From assembly GCF_042434745.1 (NCBI RefSeq), contig NZ_JBHLSS010000035.1: a stretch of 38,561 nucleotides of DNA. The stretch is one strand, 5' to 3'. The notes beneath the pieces were generated by a model that was not told the DNA's origin, did no database searches, and saw only the letters and a program-made list of their open reading frames with translations. Position numbers and translations under genes: made by a program. Positions within the stretch are counted from its first letter, which is position 1; each line of letters starts with the position of its first letter. This DNA comes from Azotobacter paspali (lineage in GTDB: Bacteria > Pseudomonadota > Gammaproteobacteria > Pseudomonadales > Pseudomonadaceae). Positions 17,196 through 25,995 of this stretch are shown one piece after another.

Positions 17196-17693
17196 ATGAA
17201 AGCTCAAGCGCAAAAGGGTTTTACTCTGGTCGAATTAATGATCGTGGTAGCGATCGTCGGAATTTTAGCTGCGGTGGCGTTGCCGACTTATCAGGATTAC
17301 ACCGCGCGTGCCAAGGTTTCTGAGGTTGTATTGGCAGCCTCTGGTTGCCGCATCGCGATTACCGAAGCCTCGCAGATTGGTTTCGCTGCCGATGCAACCG
17401 CCGATGGGTTCGGTTGTGGTGAGACTGCTAGTGGTGCCGATGCTCCATCCCAGTATGTGGCATCGGTCAACACCTCTGCAGTCGGGGTTATTACTGTCAT
17501 TGCCCAAAATATTTCCCAACTTGGCACTAATACCGCTCTGGAGTTTGTTCCTTATACCGACGCAGGCTTGTCCGCTGCTGCTAGTGCTAAGGATTTCAAT
17601 CGCACAACTTTGAACTCTGTAAAAGGATGGAGGTGTCAGTCGGCCGCATCGAATGGCATAGAGTCTAAGTATCTGCCTGCTAGCTGTCGTTAA
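17196..17693 (+). CDS. pilA: type IV major pilin
   Basis: The 165-residue prepilin has a short basic leader MKAQAQKG. It is cleaved by PilD after Gly8 to give FTLVELMIVVAIVGILAAVALP, with the conserved Glu5 of the mature chain. The hydrophobic helix continues to about residue 45. Four cysteines are present: 51, 74, 147 and 164. The last pair encloses a 16-residue C-terminal disulfide loop (WRCQSAASNG...PASCR), the receptor-binding and antigenic region of pseudomonad pilins. The Cys51/Cys74 pair is an additional possible disulfide in the alpha-beta loop. The ribosome site is strong. The globular domain has more AT-rich codons than nearby genes, as expected for a variable pilin. Confidence 0.95.
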   Translation: MKAQAQKGFTLVELMIVVAIVGILAAVALPTYQDYTARAKVSEVVLAASGCRIAITEASQIGFAADATADGFGCGETASGADAPSQYVASVNTSAVGVITVIAQNISQLGTNTALEFVPYTDAGLSAAASAKDFNRTTLNSVKGWRCQSAASNGIESKYLPASCR

Positions 17694-17769
17694 TTCGGCT
17701 TCGTAATCTTGAAGAGTAGTGTAACCTGCCGCCCCCACGTGTAGTTTCTCGTCGTCTCCGGCGGGCTTT

Positions 17770-18120
17770 CTCTATATGGACTCCCCTGGTTGCCAGTGAA
17801 AAGCCTTGTCGACGACGTGGTACGACTGCTTCTGCATATTCGGCTTTCGGCGAAGACGTGTTTGTCTTGAGTCATGGCGAATAGCCGCTCCGCCCTGGCG
17901 GCCTCGGTGATCAGTGGACCTGGAGCAAAGACAGGTTTCGCACAGGCCGGTTCGCCATTGCTGCATGTCACTGTGCAATCGTGATGGATCTTCGACTCAA
18001 CGTCTTCCGGAGTGTACGGCCTGGCCCCCGGCCGGGCCGATAACTTTCACTCCGGCCGAGAATCGCCCAGGCAAGCCGAGCATTTTTGTTCGCCGAGGCA
18101 ACGACTGTAACGATGTCCAG
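17770..18120 (-). mobile_element. IS110-family transposase remnant
   Basis: The 656-bp gap between pilA and nadC has no intact gene. On the minus strand, 18065-18114 translates to VVASANKNARLAWAIL. This is close to the highly conserved end of IS110-family transposases (VVALANKNARxAWAxL) and is followed by SESYRPG. Further along, stops interrupt the frame, and fragments such as YHVVDKAFHWQPGESI can be read to about 17772. The element is decayed; neither the DEDD catalytic N-terminus nor its ends were found. Confidence 0.6.
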
Positions 18121-18349
18121 GTCACGTCACCTTGCGCTGCTGTACCGCGAGCCGACGACCGAGCGCCAGGCCTTGGAAAAGGCCCCTTGTGGTGTTGCAT
18201 GGAATGCGTGGGCCGGCTGCTTCCAGATGAATATCGAGTATTCCTGCCATAACGGTTCGATCCGAAAGCGCAGCGAATATCGAATTTCGTGCCTGAATAT
18301 TCGTAGCGAATGGCTCAAGCGCTGGGTGGCAGGAAAAGGCGAACTCCTT

Positions 18350-19198
18350 TCACAACTGCAGCCGCATCGACAGATCCACTGCCTTGATGTCCTTGGTCAG
18401 GGTACCGAGGGAGATATAGTCGACACCGGTTTCGGCGATCTGGCGCAGGTTGCTTTCGTTGATGCCGCCGGAGGCTTCCAGCTTGGCCCGGCCGGCGGTA
18501 CGGCGCACGGCGATGTGCATGTCTTCGAGGCTGAGTTCGTCGAGCATGACGATGTCGGCGCCGGCGTTCAGGGCCTGGTCGAGTTCTTCCAGGTCCTCGA
18601 CCTCGACTTCCACCGGCTTGCCGGGCGCGATGCGCCGAGCCGTGGCGACTGCCGCGGCGATACCGCCACAGGCGGCGATGTGGTTTTCCTTGATCAGGAA
18701 GGCATCGAACAGGCCAATACGGTGGTTGTGGCAGCCGCCGCAGGTGACCGCGTACTTCTGCGCCAGGCGCAGGCCGGGGAGGGTCTTGCGGGTGTCCAGT
18801 AGGCGCACCGGGGTGCCCTCGACCAGGTCGGCGTAATAGCGGCAGCGGGTGGCCACGGCGGACAGGGTCTGGAGGAAGTTCAGGGCGCTGCGTTCGCCGC
18901 TGAGCAAGGCCCGGGCCGGACCCTCCAGGCTGAATAGCAGCTTGTCGGCGTCGACCCGTTCGCCATCGGCGACCTCCCAGCGCACGGCGACGCGCGGGTC
19001 GATCTGGCGGAACACTTCGTCGACCCAGGCGCTGCCGGCGATCACCGCCGCCTCGCGGGTGATGACGCGGGCCTGGGCCTGGCGGCTTTCGGGAATCAGT
19101 TGCGCGGTGATGTCGCCGCCGCCGATGTCCTCGGCCAGGGCGCGGCGGACGTTGGCCGCGATTTCGGCGCTCAGATCGGCAAGGATGAGGTCTGGCAT
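18350..19198 (-). CDS. nadC: nicotinate-nucleotide pyrophosphorylase (quinolinate phosphoribosyltransferase)
   Basis: The 282-residue enzyme converts quinolinate and PRPP to nicotinate mononucleotide with loss of CO2, in de novo NAD synthesis. Family signatures are ALAEDIGGGDITAQLIP at the N-terminus, SGERSALNFLQTLSAVAT, LLDTRKTLPGLR (the Arg/Lys residues bind substrate), KYAVTCGGCHNHRIGLFDAFLIKENH and the barrel phosphate loop EASGGINESNLRQIAETGVDYISLGTLT. The ATG at 19198 has GGAG six bases upstream; an in-frame TTG 15 bases earlier is less likely. It is divergent from ampD, a pseudomonad arrangement. Confidence 0.96.
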   Translation of the reverse strand: MPDLILADLSAEIAANVRRALAEDIGGGDITAQLIPESRQAQARVITREAAVIAGSAWVDEVFRQIDPRVAVRWEVADGERVDADKLLFSLEGPARALLSGERSALNFLQTLSAVATRCRYYADLVEGTPVRLLDTRKTLPGLRLAQKYAVTCGGCHNHRIGLFDAFLIKENHIAACGGIAAAVATARRIAPGKPVEVEVEDLEELDQALNAGADIVMLDELSLEDMHIAVRRTAGRAKLEASGGINESNLRQIAETGVDYISLGTLTKDIKAVDLSMRLQL

Positions 19199-19340
19199 GA
19201 AGGACTCCGGCAAGTTGGGTGCCCAGGATTATAGGGGGGCGTGCCGTCTCCCGTGCAGTCCGGAGTCGTTGCGCAACAGCGCATCGCTTGGCCCGGCAGC
19301 CCGGCTGCTCTAGAGTGTCGGCTGGTTTCAGGAGAGATGC

Positions 19341-19904
19341 ATGCAGTTCGACCCCTCCACCGGTTGGTTCCAGGGTATCCGCCATTGTCCGTCGCCGAAT
19401 TTCAATGCCCGCCCACAAGGTGAAATTTCCCTGCTGGTGATCCATAACATAAGCTTGCCGCCGGGCTGTTTCGGCACCGGCAAGGTGCAGCAGTTCTTTT
19501 GCAACTGCCTGCCGGCGGACGAGCATCCCTATTTCGCGTCCATCGCCGCGCTGCGGGTGTCGGCGCATTTCTTCATCGAGCGCGACGGGGCGGTCACCCA
19601 GTTCGTCTCCTGCCTGGAACGTGCCTGGCACGCCGGGCAGTCGTGCTTCGAGGGCCGCGAGAACTGCAATGACTTCTCCCTCGGCATCGAGCTGGAAGGC
19701 ACCGACGAACTGGCGTACAGCGACGCCCAATACGTCAGCCTGACGCTCCTTACCCGTCTGCTGCTGCAGGCTTATCCGGCGCTCGATGTCCGACGCATCC
19801 GTGGCCATGCCGATATTGCCCCGCAGCGCAAGACCGATCCGGGGCCGGCGTTCGATTGGGTGCGCTACCGCACCGCCCTATCCGATCCGGGAGATATTCG
19901 ATGA
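19341..19904 (+). CDS. ampD: 1,6-anhydro-N-acetylmuramyl-L-alanine amidase
   Basis: The 187-residue cytoplasmic zinc amidase cleaves the peptide from anhydro-muropeptides in cell-wall recycling. Its loss derepresses AmpC beta-lactamase in bacteria that carry ampR-ampC. The zinc ligands are His35 (LVIHNIS), His156 and Asp166 (RGHADIAPQRKTDPG). Glu117 (GIELEG) and Lys164 are the expected catalytic helpers. The N-terminal SPNFNARP and SAHFFIERDG are typical. No signal peptide is present, as expected. The stop overlaps the ampE start by 3 bp. No ampR or ampC is in the window. Confidence 0.96.
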   Translation: MQFDPSTGWFQGIRHCPSPNFNARPQGEISLLVIHNISLPPGCFGTGKVQQFFCNCLPADEHPYFASIAALRVSAHFFIERDGAVTQFVSCLERAWHAGQSCFEGRENCNDFSLGIELEGTDELAYSDAQYVSLTLLTRLLLQAYPALDVRRIRGHADIAPQRKTDPGPAFDWVRYRTALSDPGDIR

Positions 19905-20719
19905 CGTTTCTGGTGCTCCTGCTGGCCTTGCTGGTGGAGCGGTTTTCCCGCTGGCGCCTACATATCCAGCAGGACATTTTCTGGCTGAGGTTGCTGGACC
20001 GGGTCGAGACGGACCCGGATCTTGCCGGCGATCCGCGGCGCGCGCTGTTCCGCCTGGTGCTGTTGCCGGTGCTAGTGCTGGGCGTGCTGCTGGCGCTGCT
20101 GTCGCTCCCGCTCTACGGCTGGCTAGCGATGCCGCTGCATGTTTTTGTGCTGGTCTACAGCTTGGGACGCGGCGATATCCTGACCGAGCTGAAGCCGTTC
20201 CGCGAGGCCTGTCTGGCGGCCGAGCGCGACGATCTAGCGGTGGGGGCCAAGGAGAGCCTGTCGCTGCTGTGCCGGGTGCAGAGCTACCTGCTCTGGCAAG
20301 CCTATCAGAGCTTCTTCGCGGTGATTTTCTGGTACGCCCTGCTCGGGCCTGTGGCGGTGCTGGCCTATCGGCTGACGGCGCTGACCGGCGAGCACACGAG
20401 CCTGCCGGCCCTGCGCGAGCATTCGGTGCGCCTGCGCCATCTGCTCGACTGGCTGCCGGCACGGGGCCTGGCCCTGAGCTTCGCCCTGGTCGGCAATTTC
20501 GGCGCGGTGTTCCGCGTGCTGCTGCGCTATCTGTCGGATCGCGGGGTACCGGCGGCGAAAGTGGTGATCGAGGCCGGATGGGCGGCCAACGAGGGGCTGG
20601 AGGCAGAGGTGCTGGCCGGCGAAGCGGGGCTGATGACCCTGGACGAGCTGTGGCAACTGCTGGTGCGCGCCGGGATGCTCTGGTACGTGGTGATGGCGCT
20701 GGCGATCCTGTTTCTCTAG
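19901..20719 (+). CDS. ampE: AmpE, regulatory-signalling inner-membrane protein
   Basis: This 272-residue membrane protein begins MTFLVLLLALLVERF at an ATG overlapping the ampD stop. Conserved family parts include WRLHIQQDIFWL, YSLGRGDILTELKPF and SYLLWQAYQSFFAVIFWYALLGPVAVLAYRL. Four main hydrophobic segments are visible (near 1-12, 48-95, 145-172 and 254-272). AmpE belongs to the CobD/CbiB-like superfamily. It is encoded with AmpD, although its molecular role is poorly defined. Followed by a hairpin with T-tracts at 20762-20783. Confidence 0.93.
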   Translation: MTFLVLLLALLVERFSRWRLHIQQDIFWLRLLDRVETDPDLAGDPRRALFRLVLLPVLVLGVLLALLSLPLYGWLAMPLHVFVLVYSLGRGDILTELKPFREACLAAERDDLAVGAKESLSLLCRVQSYLLWQAYQSFFAVIFWYALLGPVAVLAYRLTALTGEHTSLPALREHSVRLRHLLDWLPARGLALSFALVGNFGAVFRVLLRYLSDRGVPAAKVVIEAGWAANEGLEAEVLAGEAGLMTLDELWQLLVRAGMLWYVVMALAILFL

Positions 20720-20761
20720 GCCGGGTGCCCGGCCCATGGGTCCACCAAGCGAGGACTCGAT

Positions 20762-20783
20762 AAAAAACGCTACGCGGTTTTTT
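20762..20783. terminator. bidirectional terminator between ampE and tatD
   Basis: AAAAAACGC-TAC-GCGGTTTTTT forms a short GC stem flanked by complementary A6 and T6 runs, so it can work as an intrinsic terminator for both convergent genes. Confidence 0.75.
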
Positions 20784-20859
20784 AGCCGATGCCTGGAGCG
20801 GATTCATCCGCCATCATCGGCACGCTTCGGAAACTTCGCAGGCAAGGTTGCAATTCCGC

Positions 20860-21639
20860 TCAGCGCCAGCCGAACAACTCGCAGGCGTTGCGCGTGCTGG
20901 CCTCGGCCAGGACCTGCGGTTCGACTCGCATGATCGCGGCGAGGGCGGCGCAGATGTCCGGCAGATGCTCCGGGCTGTTGCGCATGCCCGGGTGCATCGC
21001 CGGCGCCATGTCCGGAGCGTCGGTTTCCAGCACCACGGCCTCCAGTGGCAGTTCAGCGACGACCTTGCGCAGGCGGTTGGCCTGGGGCCAGGTCGGCGCG
21101 CCGCCGAGCCCCAGGCGAAAACCCAATTTCAGGTATTCCCACGCTTCTTCGCGGCTGCCGCTGAAGGCATGGACGATGCCGGCGCGGGGTGGGCGCAGGC
21201 GTTTCAGGGTGGCGACGGTCGCGGCATGGGCGCGCCGCACGTGCAGCAGGACCGGCAACTCCATGTCCGTCGCCAGCCGCAACTGGGCCTCGAACAGCGC
21301 CTGCTGGCGTTCGCGATCCAGTTCCGCCAGATAGTAGTCGAGACCGAACTCGCCGATCGCGCAGAGCCGGTCGTCGCCGCGCAGGCGCTGCAGCCAGGCG
21401 CCGAGTTCCCGCAGGTCACTCGCATGGTGCCGCTCCAGATAGACCGGGTGCAGGCCAAGGGCGGCGTACAGGCCGGGCTCGGCGCAGGCCAGCTCCCACA
21501 CCCGCTGCCAGTTCGCGCGGTGCACCCCGGCCAGCACCTGTCGGTCGACGCCCAGTATCCGGCTGCGGCTCAGCACGGCGGCGCGGTCGGCGTCGAAGTC
21601 GGGGAAGTCGAGGTGGTTGTGGGTGTCGATCAGGCGCAC
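20860..21639 (-). CDS. TatD-family metal-dependent DNase
   Basis: The 259-residue TIM-barrel hydrolase shows the TatD metal ligands: the HNHLDF pair (His7, His9), the bridging Glu in AIGEFGLDYY, histidines in LLHVRRAH and GIVHAFSGS, and the catalytic Asp in VVLETDAPDM. TatD proteins are 3'-5' nucleases acting on DNA and possibly RNA. The start is GTG at 21639 with GAGGAG upstream at a slightly long spacing. In many pseudomonads a tatD-type gene is next to fruR; here ugd and phoD lie between them. Confidence 0.9.
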   Translation of the reverse strand: MRLIDTHNHLDFPDFDADRAAVLSRSRILGVDRQVLAGVHRANWQRVWELACAEPGLYAALGLHPVYLERHHASDLRELGAWLQRLRGDDRLCAIGEFGLDYYLAELDRERQQALFEAQLRLATDMELPVLLHVRRAHAATVATLKRLRPPRAGIVHAFSGSREEAWEYLKLGFRLGLGGAPTWPQANRLRKVVAELPLEAVVLETDAPDMAPAMHPGMRNSPEHLPDICAALAAIMRVEPQVLAEASTRNACELFGWR

Positions 21640-21700
21640 CGGCGGCGGACTCCTCGGAGAGCGGGCTTCTCCAAGGATATCCCGTCGTCGCCTGCCCGGT

Positions 21701-23077
21701 TCAGGCCGTGCGCTGCAGGCTGTCCGCCCGCGGGCTGCCGAGAGCCGGCAGGCGCTCGCCGCGGCCGATGGCGAAATAGCGCAGGCCGTAACGGGCCAGG
21801 CGTTCCGGGTCGAACAGGTTGCGGCCGTCGATGATCACCGGAGCCGCCAGCTTGCGGGCGATCAGCGCGAAGTCCGGGGCCTTGAACTGTTGCCATTCGG
21901 TGCAGATCAGCAGGGCGTCGGCGCCGCTCAGCACGGCCTCCGGGGTGCCCATCAACTGCAGCCGCTCGTCGTCGCCGTAGAGCCGCTGAGCCTCGTGCAT
22001 GGCCTCCGGGTCGTAGGCGCGCACCCGCGCGCCGGCGGCCCACAGCGCTTCCATCAGGTCGCGGCTGGGCGCTTCGCGCATGTCGTCGGTGTTCGGCTTG
22101 AAGGCCAGTCCCCAGAGGGCGAAGGTCCGCCCGCGCAGGTCGTCGCCGAAATGGCGGCGCACCAGTTCGAACAGCTTGCCCTTCTGCCGCGCATTGACCG
22201 CCTCGACCGCCTGCAGCAGGTCGCTGGCGCAGCCCGCTTCGCCGGCGCTGTGGATCAGCGCCCGCAGGTCCTTGGGAAAGCACGAGCCGCCGTAGCCGCA
22301 ACCGGGATAGATAAAGTGGTAGCCGATGCGCGGGTCGGCGCCGATGCCCTGGCGCACCGCTTCGATGTCTGCGCCCAGATGCTCGGCCAGCTCAGCCATC
22401 TGGTTGATGAAGCTGATCTTGGTGGCGAGCATGCAGTTGGCCGCGTATTTGGTCAGTTCGGCGCTGCGCAGGTCCATGAACAGCATGCGGTCGTGGTTAC
22501 GGTTGAACGGCTCGTAGAGTTCGCGCATGGTTTCGCGGGCATGCGCTGAGGTGATGCCGACGATGATGCGGTCCGGCCTGCGGCAGTCGGCCAGGGCCGA
22601 GCCTTCCTTGAGAAATTCCGGGTTGGAAACGATCTCGAAGTCCAGACTCCGCCCGGCGTCCTTCACGGCCTTGGCGATGCGCGCCTGCAGACGGTCGCCG
22701 GTGCCGACCGGCACGGTGGACTTCTCGACGATCACCAGCGGATCGCGGCGATGGCGGGCGATGGCGTCGCTGACCGCCAGCACGCCGGCGAGGTCGGCCG
22801 AACCGTCCGCCTGCGAGTCGGTGCCGACGGCGATGAACGCTACCCGGCCGTGCTCGACGGCCGCCCGCTCGTCGGTGGTGAAGCGCAGCCGCCCGGCCTC
22901 CAGGCTCTCCCGCACCAGCTCGGCCAAGCCGGGCTCGTAGAGGCGCACCTGGCCGCGCTGCAACTGGGCGATCTTGACCGCGTCGATGTCCATGCAGAGC
23001 ACGTCGTGGCCGACCTCCGCCATGACCGCGGCCTGCACCAGACCCACGTAACCGATGCCGAAGACGCTGATTTTCAA
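21701..23077 (-). CDS. ugd: UDP-glucose 6-dehydrogenase
   Basis: The 458-residue enzyme oxidises UDP-glucose to UDP-glucuronate with two NAD+, a precursor for polysaccharides and lipid A modifications. The N-terminal NAD site is KISVFGIGYVGLVQAAVMAE, followed by VPVGTGD and SNPEFLKEGSA. The catalytic cysteine lies in YPGCGYGGSCFPKDL (the second Cys is the nucleophile). ALWGLAFKPNTDDMREAPS and the C-terminal WQQFKAPDFA with DGRNLFDPE complete the family pattern. The start is a TTG at 23077 with GGGGG eight bases upstream, exactly where family similarity begins; the frame runs open far upstream only as antisense of phoD. It is divergent from phoD. Confidence 0.94.
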   Translation of the reverse strand: MKISVFGIGYVGLVQAAVMAEVGHDVLCMDIDAVKIAQLQRGQVRLYEPGLAELVRESLEAGRLRFTTDERAAVEHGRVAFIAVGTDSQADGSADLAGVLAVSDAIARHRRDPLVIVEKSTVPVGTGDRLQARIAKAVKDAGRSLDFEIVSNPEFLKEGSALADCRRPDRIIVGITSAHARETMRELYEPFNRNHDRMLFMDLRSAELTKYAANCMLATKISFINQMAELAEHLGADIEAVRQGIGADPRIGYHFIYPGCGYGGSCFPKDLRALIHSAGEAGCASDLLQAVEAVNARQKGKLFELVRRHFGDDLRGRTFALWGLAFKPNTDDMREAPSRDLMEALWAAGARVRAYDPEAMHEAQRLYGDDERLQLMGTPEAVLSGADALLICTEWQQFKAPDFALIARKLAAPVIIDGRNLFDPERLARYGLRYFAIGRGERLPALGSPRADSLQRTA

Positions 23078-23257
23078 GACCGATACCCCCGAGTGCGCAA
23101 GCGATGCAGCGATGCTGGCGCAGCGATGTGTCAGGGATTTTACGATTCCGTGGCGGATCGGCGGAGCGGGACGGTCGGCGTCCGCCGTCATGTTCCGGTC
23201 AAGGGAATGGCCTAAACCGTTGTTTGTTTCCTCGGGGTCCGTACTGGGAAGACGTAC

Positions 23258-24818
23258 ATGAGCGATATCGATAGCCACCGTCGCCGCCTGCTGAAGGGAC
23301 TCGGCGCCGGCCTGCTGCTGCCGGGGATGGGCTGCGCCCCGGCGCTGATCGCCGCTCCCGGCGCCCGGCCGCGCATCACCGACGGTGTGCAGTACGGCGA
23401 CCTGCAGGGCGACCGCGCGGTGATCTGGAGCCGCTGCGACCGGGCGGCGCGGATGATCGTCGAGTGGGACACCCGCAGCGTGTTCAGCGCGCCGCGGCGG
23501 CTGGTGGGGGAGGTGACCGACGCCAGCCGCGACTTCACCGCGCGCATCGACCTGAGCGGCCTGCCGCCGGACCAGTCGATCTTCTACCGGGTGCGTTTCG
23601 AGGACGCCCGCGACGGCAGCCTCGGCGAGCCCTGCTTTGGCCACCTGCGCAGTGCCCCGGCGCAGGCGCGGGATATCCGCTTCGTCTGGGGCGGCGACGT
23701 TGCCGGGCAGGGCTTCGGCATCAATCCGCAGATCGGTGGCATGCGCATCTACGAGGCCATGCGCCGGCGCCAGCCGGATTTCTTCCTGCACAGCGGCGAC
23801 TGCGTCTATGCCGACGGACCGATCAGCGCACAGATCCAGACCGCCGACGGCCAGGTGTGGAAGAACCTGGTCACCGAGGCCAAGAGCAAGGTGGCCGAGA
23901 CCCTCGACGAGTTCCGCGGCAATTACCGCTACAACCTGCTCGACGACAACCTGCGCCGCTTCAATGCCGAGGTGCCGCAGATCTGGCAGTGGGACGACCA
24001 CGAGGTGACCAATAACTGGTCGCCGGGCAAGGAGCTGGACGAACGCTACCGGGTGCGCGACATCGGCCTGCTCGCCGCCCGCGGCCGCCAGGCCTTCCTC
24101 GAGTATTCGCCGATGCGCGTGCTGCGCCCGGACGGTGCCGGGCGCATCTACCGCAAGCTCGACTACGGTCCGCAACTGGAGGTGTTCGTGCTGGACATGC
24201 GCAGCTACCGCGATGCCAACAGCGACAACCTGCAGCCGCGCCAGGGGCCGGGCACCGCCTTCCTCGGCCATCCCCAGCTCGACTGGCTGAAGCGCGAGCT
24301 GCGTGCCTCGAAGGCGCTGTGGAAGGTGATCGCCGCGGACATGCCGGTCGGCCTGCTCATCCCCGACGGCGAGGACGCCCAGGGCCGGCGGCGCTGGGAG
24401 GCGATCGCCAACGGCAACGACGGGCCGGCCCTCGGCCGCGAGCTGGAGATCGCCGAACTGCTGGCCTTCATCCGCCGGCAGGAGATCCGCAACATCGTCT
24501 GGCTGACCGCCGACGTGCACTACTGCGCGGCTCACCACTACAGCCCGGAGCGGGCGGTCTTCCAGGATTTCGAGCCGTTCTGGGAGTTCGTCGCCGGCCC
24601 GCTCAACGCCGGCAGCTTCGGTCCCAATCCGCTGGACCGCACCTTCGGACCCGAGGTGGTGTTCCAGAAGGCGCCGCCGGTGGCCAACAGCTCGCCGCTG
24701 GCCGGCTACCAGTTCTTCGGCGAGGTTAGAGATCGAGGCACGGAGCGGCCTGCTGCGGGTCAGCCTGCGGGACATCGACGGCGTGGCGGTGTACGGCCAG
24801 GAGTTGCAGCCGGCCTGA
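23258..24818 (+). pseudogene. phoD: PhoD-like alkaline phosphatase/phosphodiesterase, frameshifted near the C-terminus
   Basis: The protein begins with a twin-arginine signal (SHRRRLLKGLGAGLLL, residues 6-21), so it is exported folded by Tat. An N-terminal beta domain (GVQYGDLQGDRAVIWSR) precedes the metallophosphoesterase. Metal-site signatures are HSGDCVYADGP, WQWDDHEVTNNW and WLTADVHYCAAH, with RDANSDN and GPLNAGSFGPNPLD typical of the family. Translation matches PhoD up to GYQFFGEV at 24727. One extra base at about 24728 then shifts the frame. In the other frame the expected tail continues (EIEARSGLLRVSLRDIDG to a TGA at 24816-24818). As written, the product would run on to 24991 and overlap the 3' end of fruR. 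Only the last 30 residues are affected, so activity might survive; a sequence error is equally possible. Confidence 0.85.
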
Positions 24819-24829
24819 GCTGTTTCCGC

Positions 24830-25822
24830 CTACGGCTGTCTGCGGCGCACCTTCAGGGTGCGCGGGATGGCCTCGATCCCCGGCTGGTAGTCGCCCTCGA
24901 TGGCGCGCAGGGTCTGCTCGAGTACCCGTTCGGCGATGCGGTCGTACTGCTGGGTGATGGTATTGACCTGCAGTGGCACGAAGTCCAGTAACTGGGCGTC
25001 GCCGAAGGTGGCCAGGCGCAGGTCGGCGAAGGTCTCCGCCGGGTAGTCGCGCAGCGCCTCGAAGACGCCTTCGAGCAGCACGTAGGAGGTGGTCACCAGG
25101 GCGTCCGGCCGGTTTGCGCCGTTCAGCAGCTCGCGCATCTGCCGGCAGCCGCAGGCCCGGCTGAATTGCTCGGCGTGGTGCACGCTGACGATTCCTTCGA
25201 AGCCTTCCAGGGCCTGGTGGAAGCCGCGCTCGCGGGCCTGGCTGATCGGCAGGGCGCTGTAGGCGTCGATCAGCGCGATGTGCCGTGGCGGCGGGTCGAG
25301 CAGGCTGGCGGTAAGCTGGGCGCCGGCCAACTGGTCGTCGCTGACCACCGAACGGATATGCGCGGCGTCGAGGGCGCGGTCGACGGCGATCACCGGCAGC
25401 CCGCCCTCGACTAGGTTGCGATAGAGTGGGTCGTCCTGCGGCAGGCAACTGGCGACGATCAGCGCGTCGCAGCGCCGCGAGCGGAACAATTCGAGCAACT
25501 GGCGCTCGCTGGCCGAGTCGTCGTCGGAACTGGCGATCAGCAACTGGTAGCCGAAGGCACGGGCGCCCTGTTCGAGCAGTTTGGCCAGGCGCGCGTAGCT
25601 CGGGTTCTCCAGATCCGGGAGGATGAAGCCCAGGCAGCGGCTTTGGCCGCGGCGCAGGCCAGCGGCCTGCTGGTCGAGTAGATAGCCGTAGCGCTCGACC
25701 ACCGCCAACACGCGTTCCACGGTGGCCGGACTGATGCGCCGCTGGGCGGCCTGGCCATTGATCACATAGCTGGCGGTGGTGACGGACACCTGGGCCAGAC
25801 GGGCGATATCGCTGAGTTTCAA
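24830..25822 (-). CDS. fruR: LacI-family fructose operon repressor
   Basis: The 330-residue Cra/FruR-type regulator starts with TTG at 25822, preceded by AGGA. The N-terminal helix-turn-helix is MKLSDIARLAQVSVTTASYVINGQ, followed by the hinge RRISPATVERV. The effector domain has LGFILPDLENPSYARL, SSDDDSASERQ and DALVTTSYVLLEGV, as in FruR proteins that bind fructose 1-phosphate or fructose 1,6-bisphosphate. It is divergent from fruBKA with a 173-bp spacer holding a consensus operator, so it should repress the operon until fructose phosphate appears. Confidence 0.93.
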   Translation of the reverse strand: MKLSDIARLAQVSVTTASYVINGQAAQRRISPATVERVLAVVERYGYLLDQQAAGLRRGQSRCLGFILPDLENPSYARLAKLLEQGARAFGYQLLIASSDDDSASERQLLELFRSRRCDALIVASCLPQDDPLYRNLVEGGLPVIAVDRALDAAHIRSVVSDDQLAGAQLTASLLDPPPRHIALIDAYSALPISQARERGFHQALEGFEGIVSVHHAEQFSRACGCRQMRELLNGANRPDALVTTSYVLLEGVFEALRDYPAETFADLRLATFGDAQLLDFVPLQVNTITQQYDRIAERVLEQTLRAIEGDYQPGIEAIPRTLKVRRRQP

Positions 25823-25888
25823 GGTTGCATCCTGGGTAACGGCATGGCTTCAAGGATCGCTCATTATCGGGTAACGTGCCAGCCTTCG

Positions 25889-25903
25889 GTGAAACGATTC
25901 AGC
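25889..25903. promoter_or_regulatory. Cra/FruR operator
   Basis: GTGAAACGATTCAGC is the exact complement of GCTGAATCGTTTCAC, a full match to the E. coli Cra consensus TGAATCGNTTCA. It lies 93 bp before the fruB start and 67 bp before the fruR start, where it could control both promoters. Confidence 0.85.
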
Positions 25904-25995
25904 AGGTGATCCTTTAAACTATTCTTCATAAATTACTGGCGTCGCCTGCGCTCGACGGTAACTCTTGCCAGAACTAGAACAATTAGGAGATTTCC

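Noticed and set aside
21701..24775. Very long open frame on the minus strand (1024 codons)
   Set aside because: Only the part after the TTG at 23077 matches a family (UDP-glucose dehydrogenase); the rest is antisense to phoD and reflects high GC.
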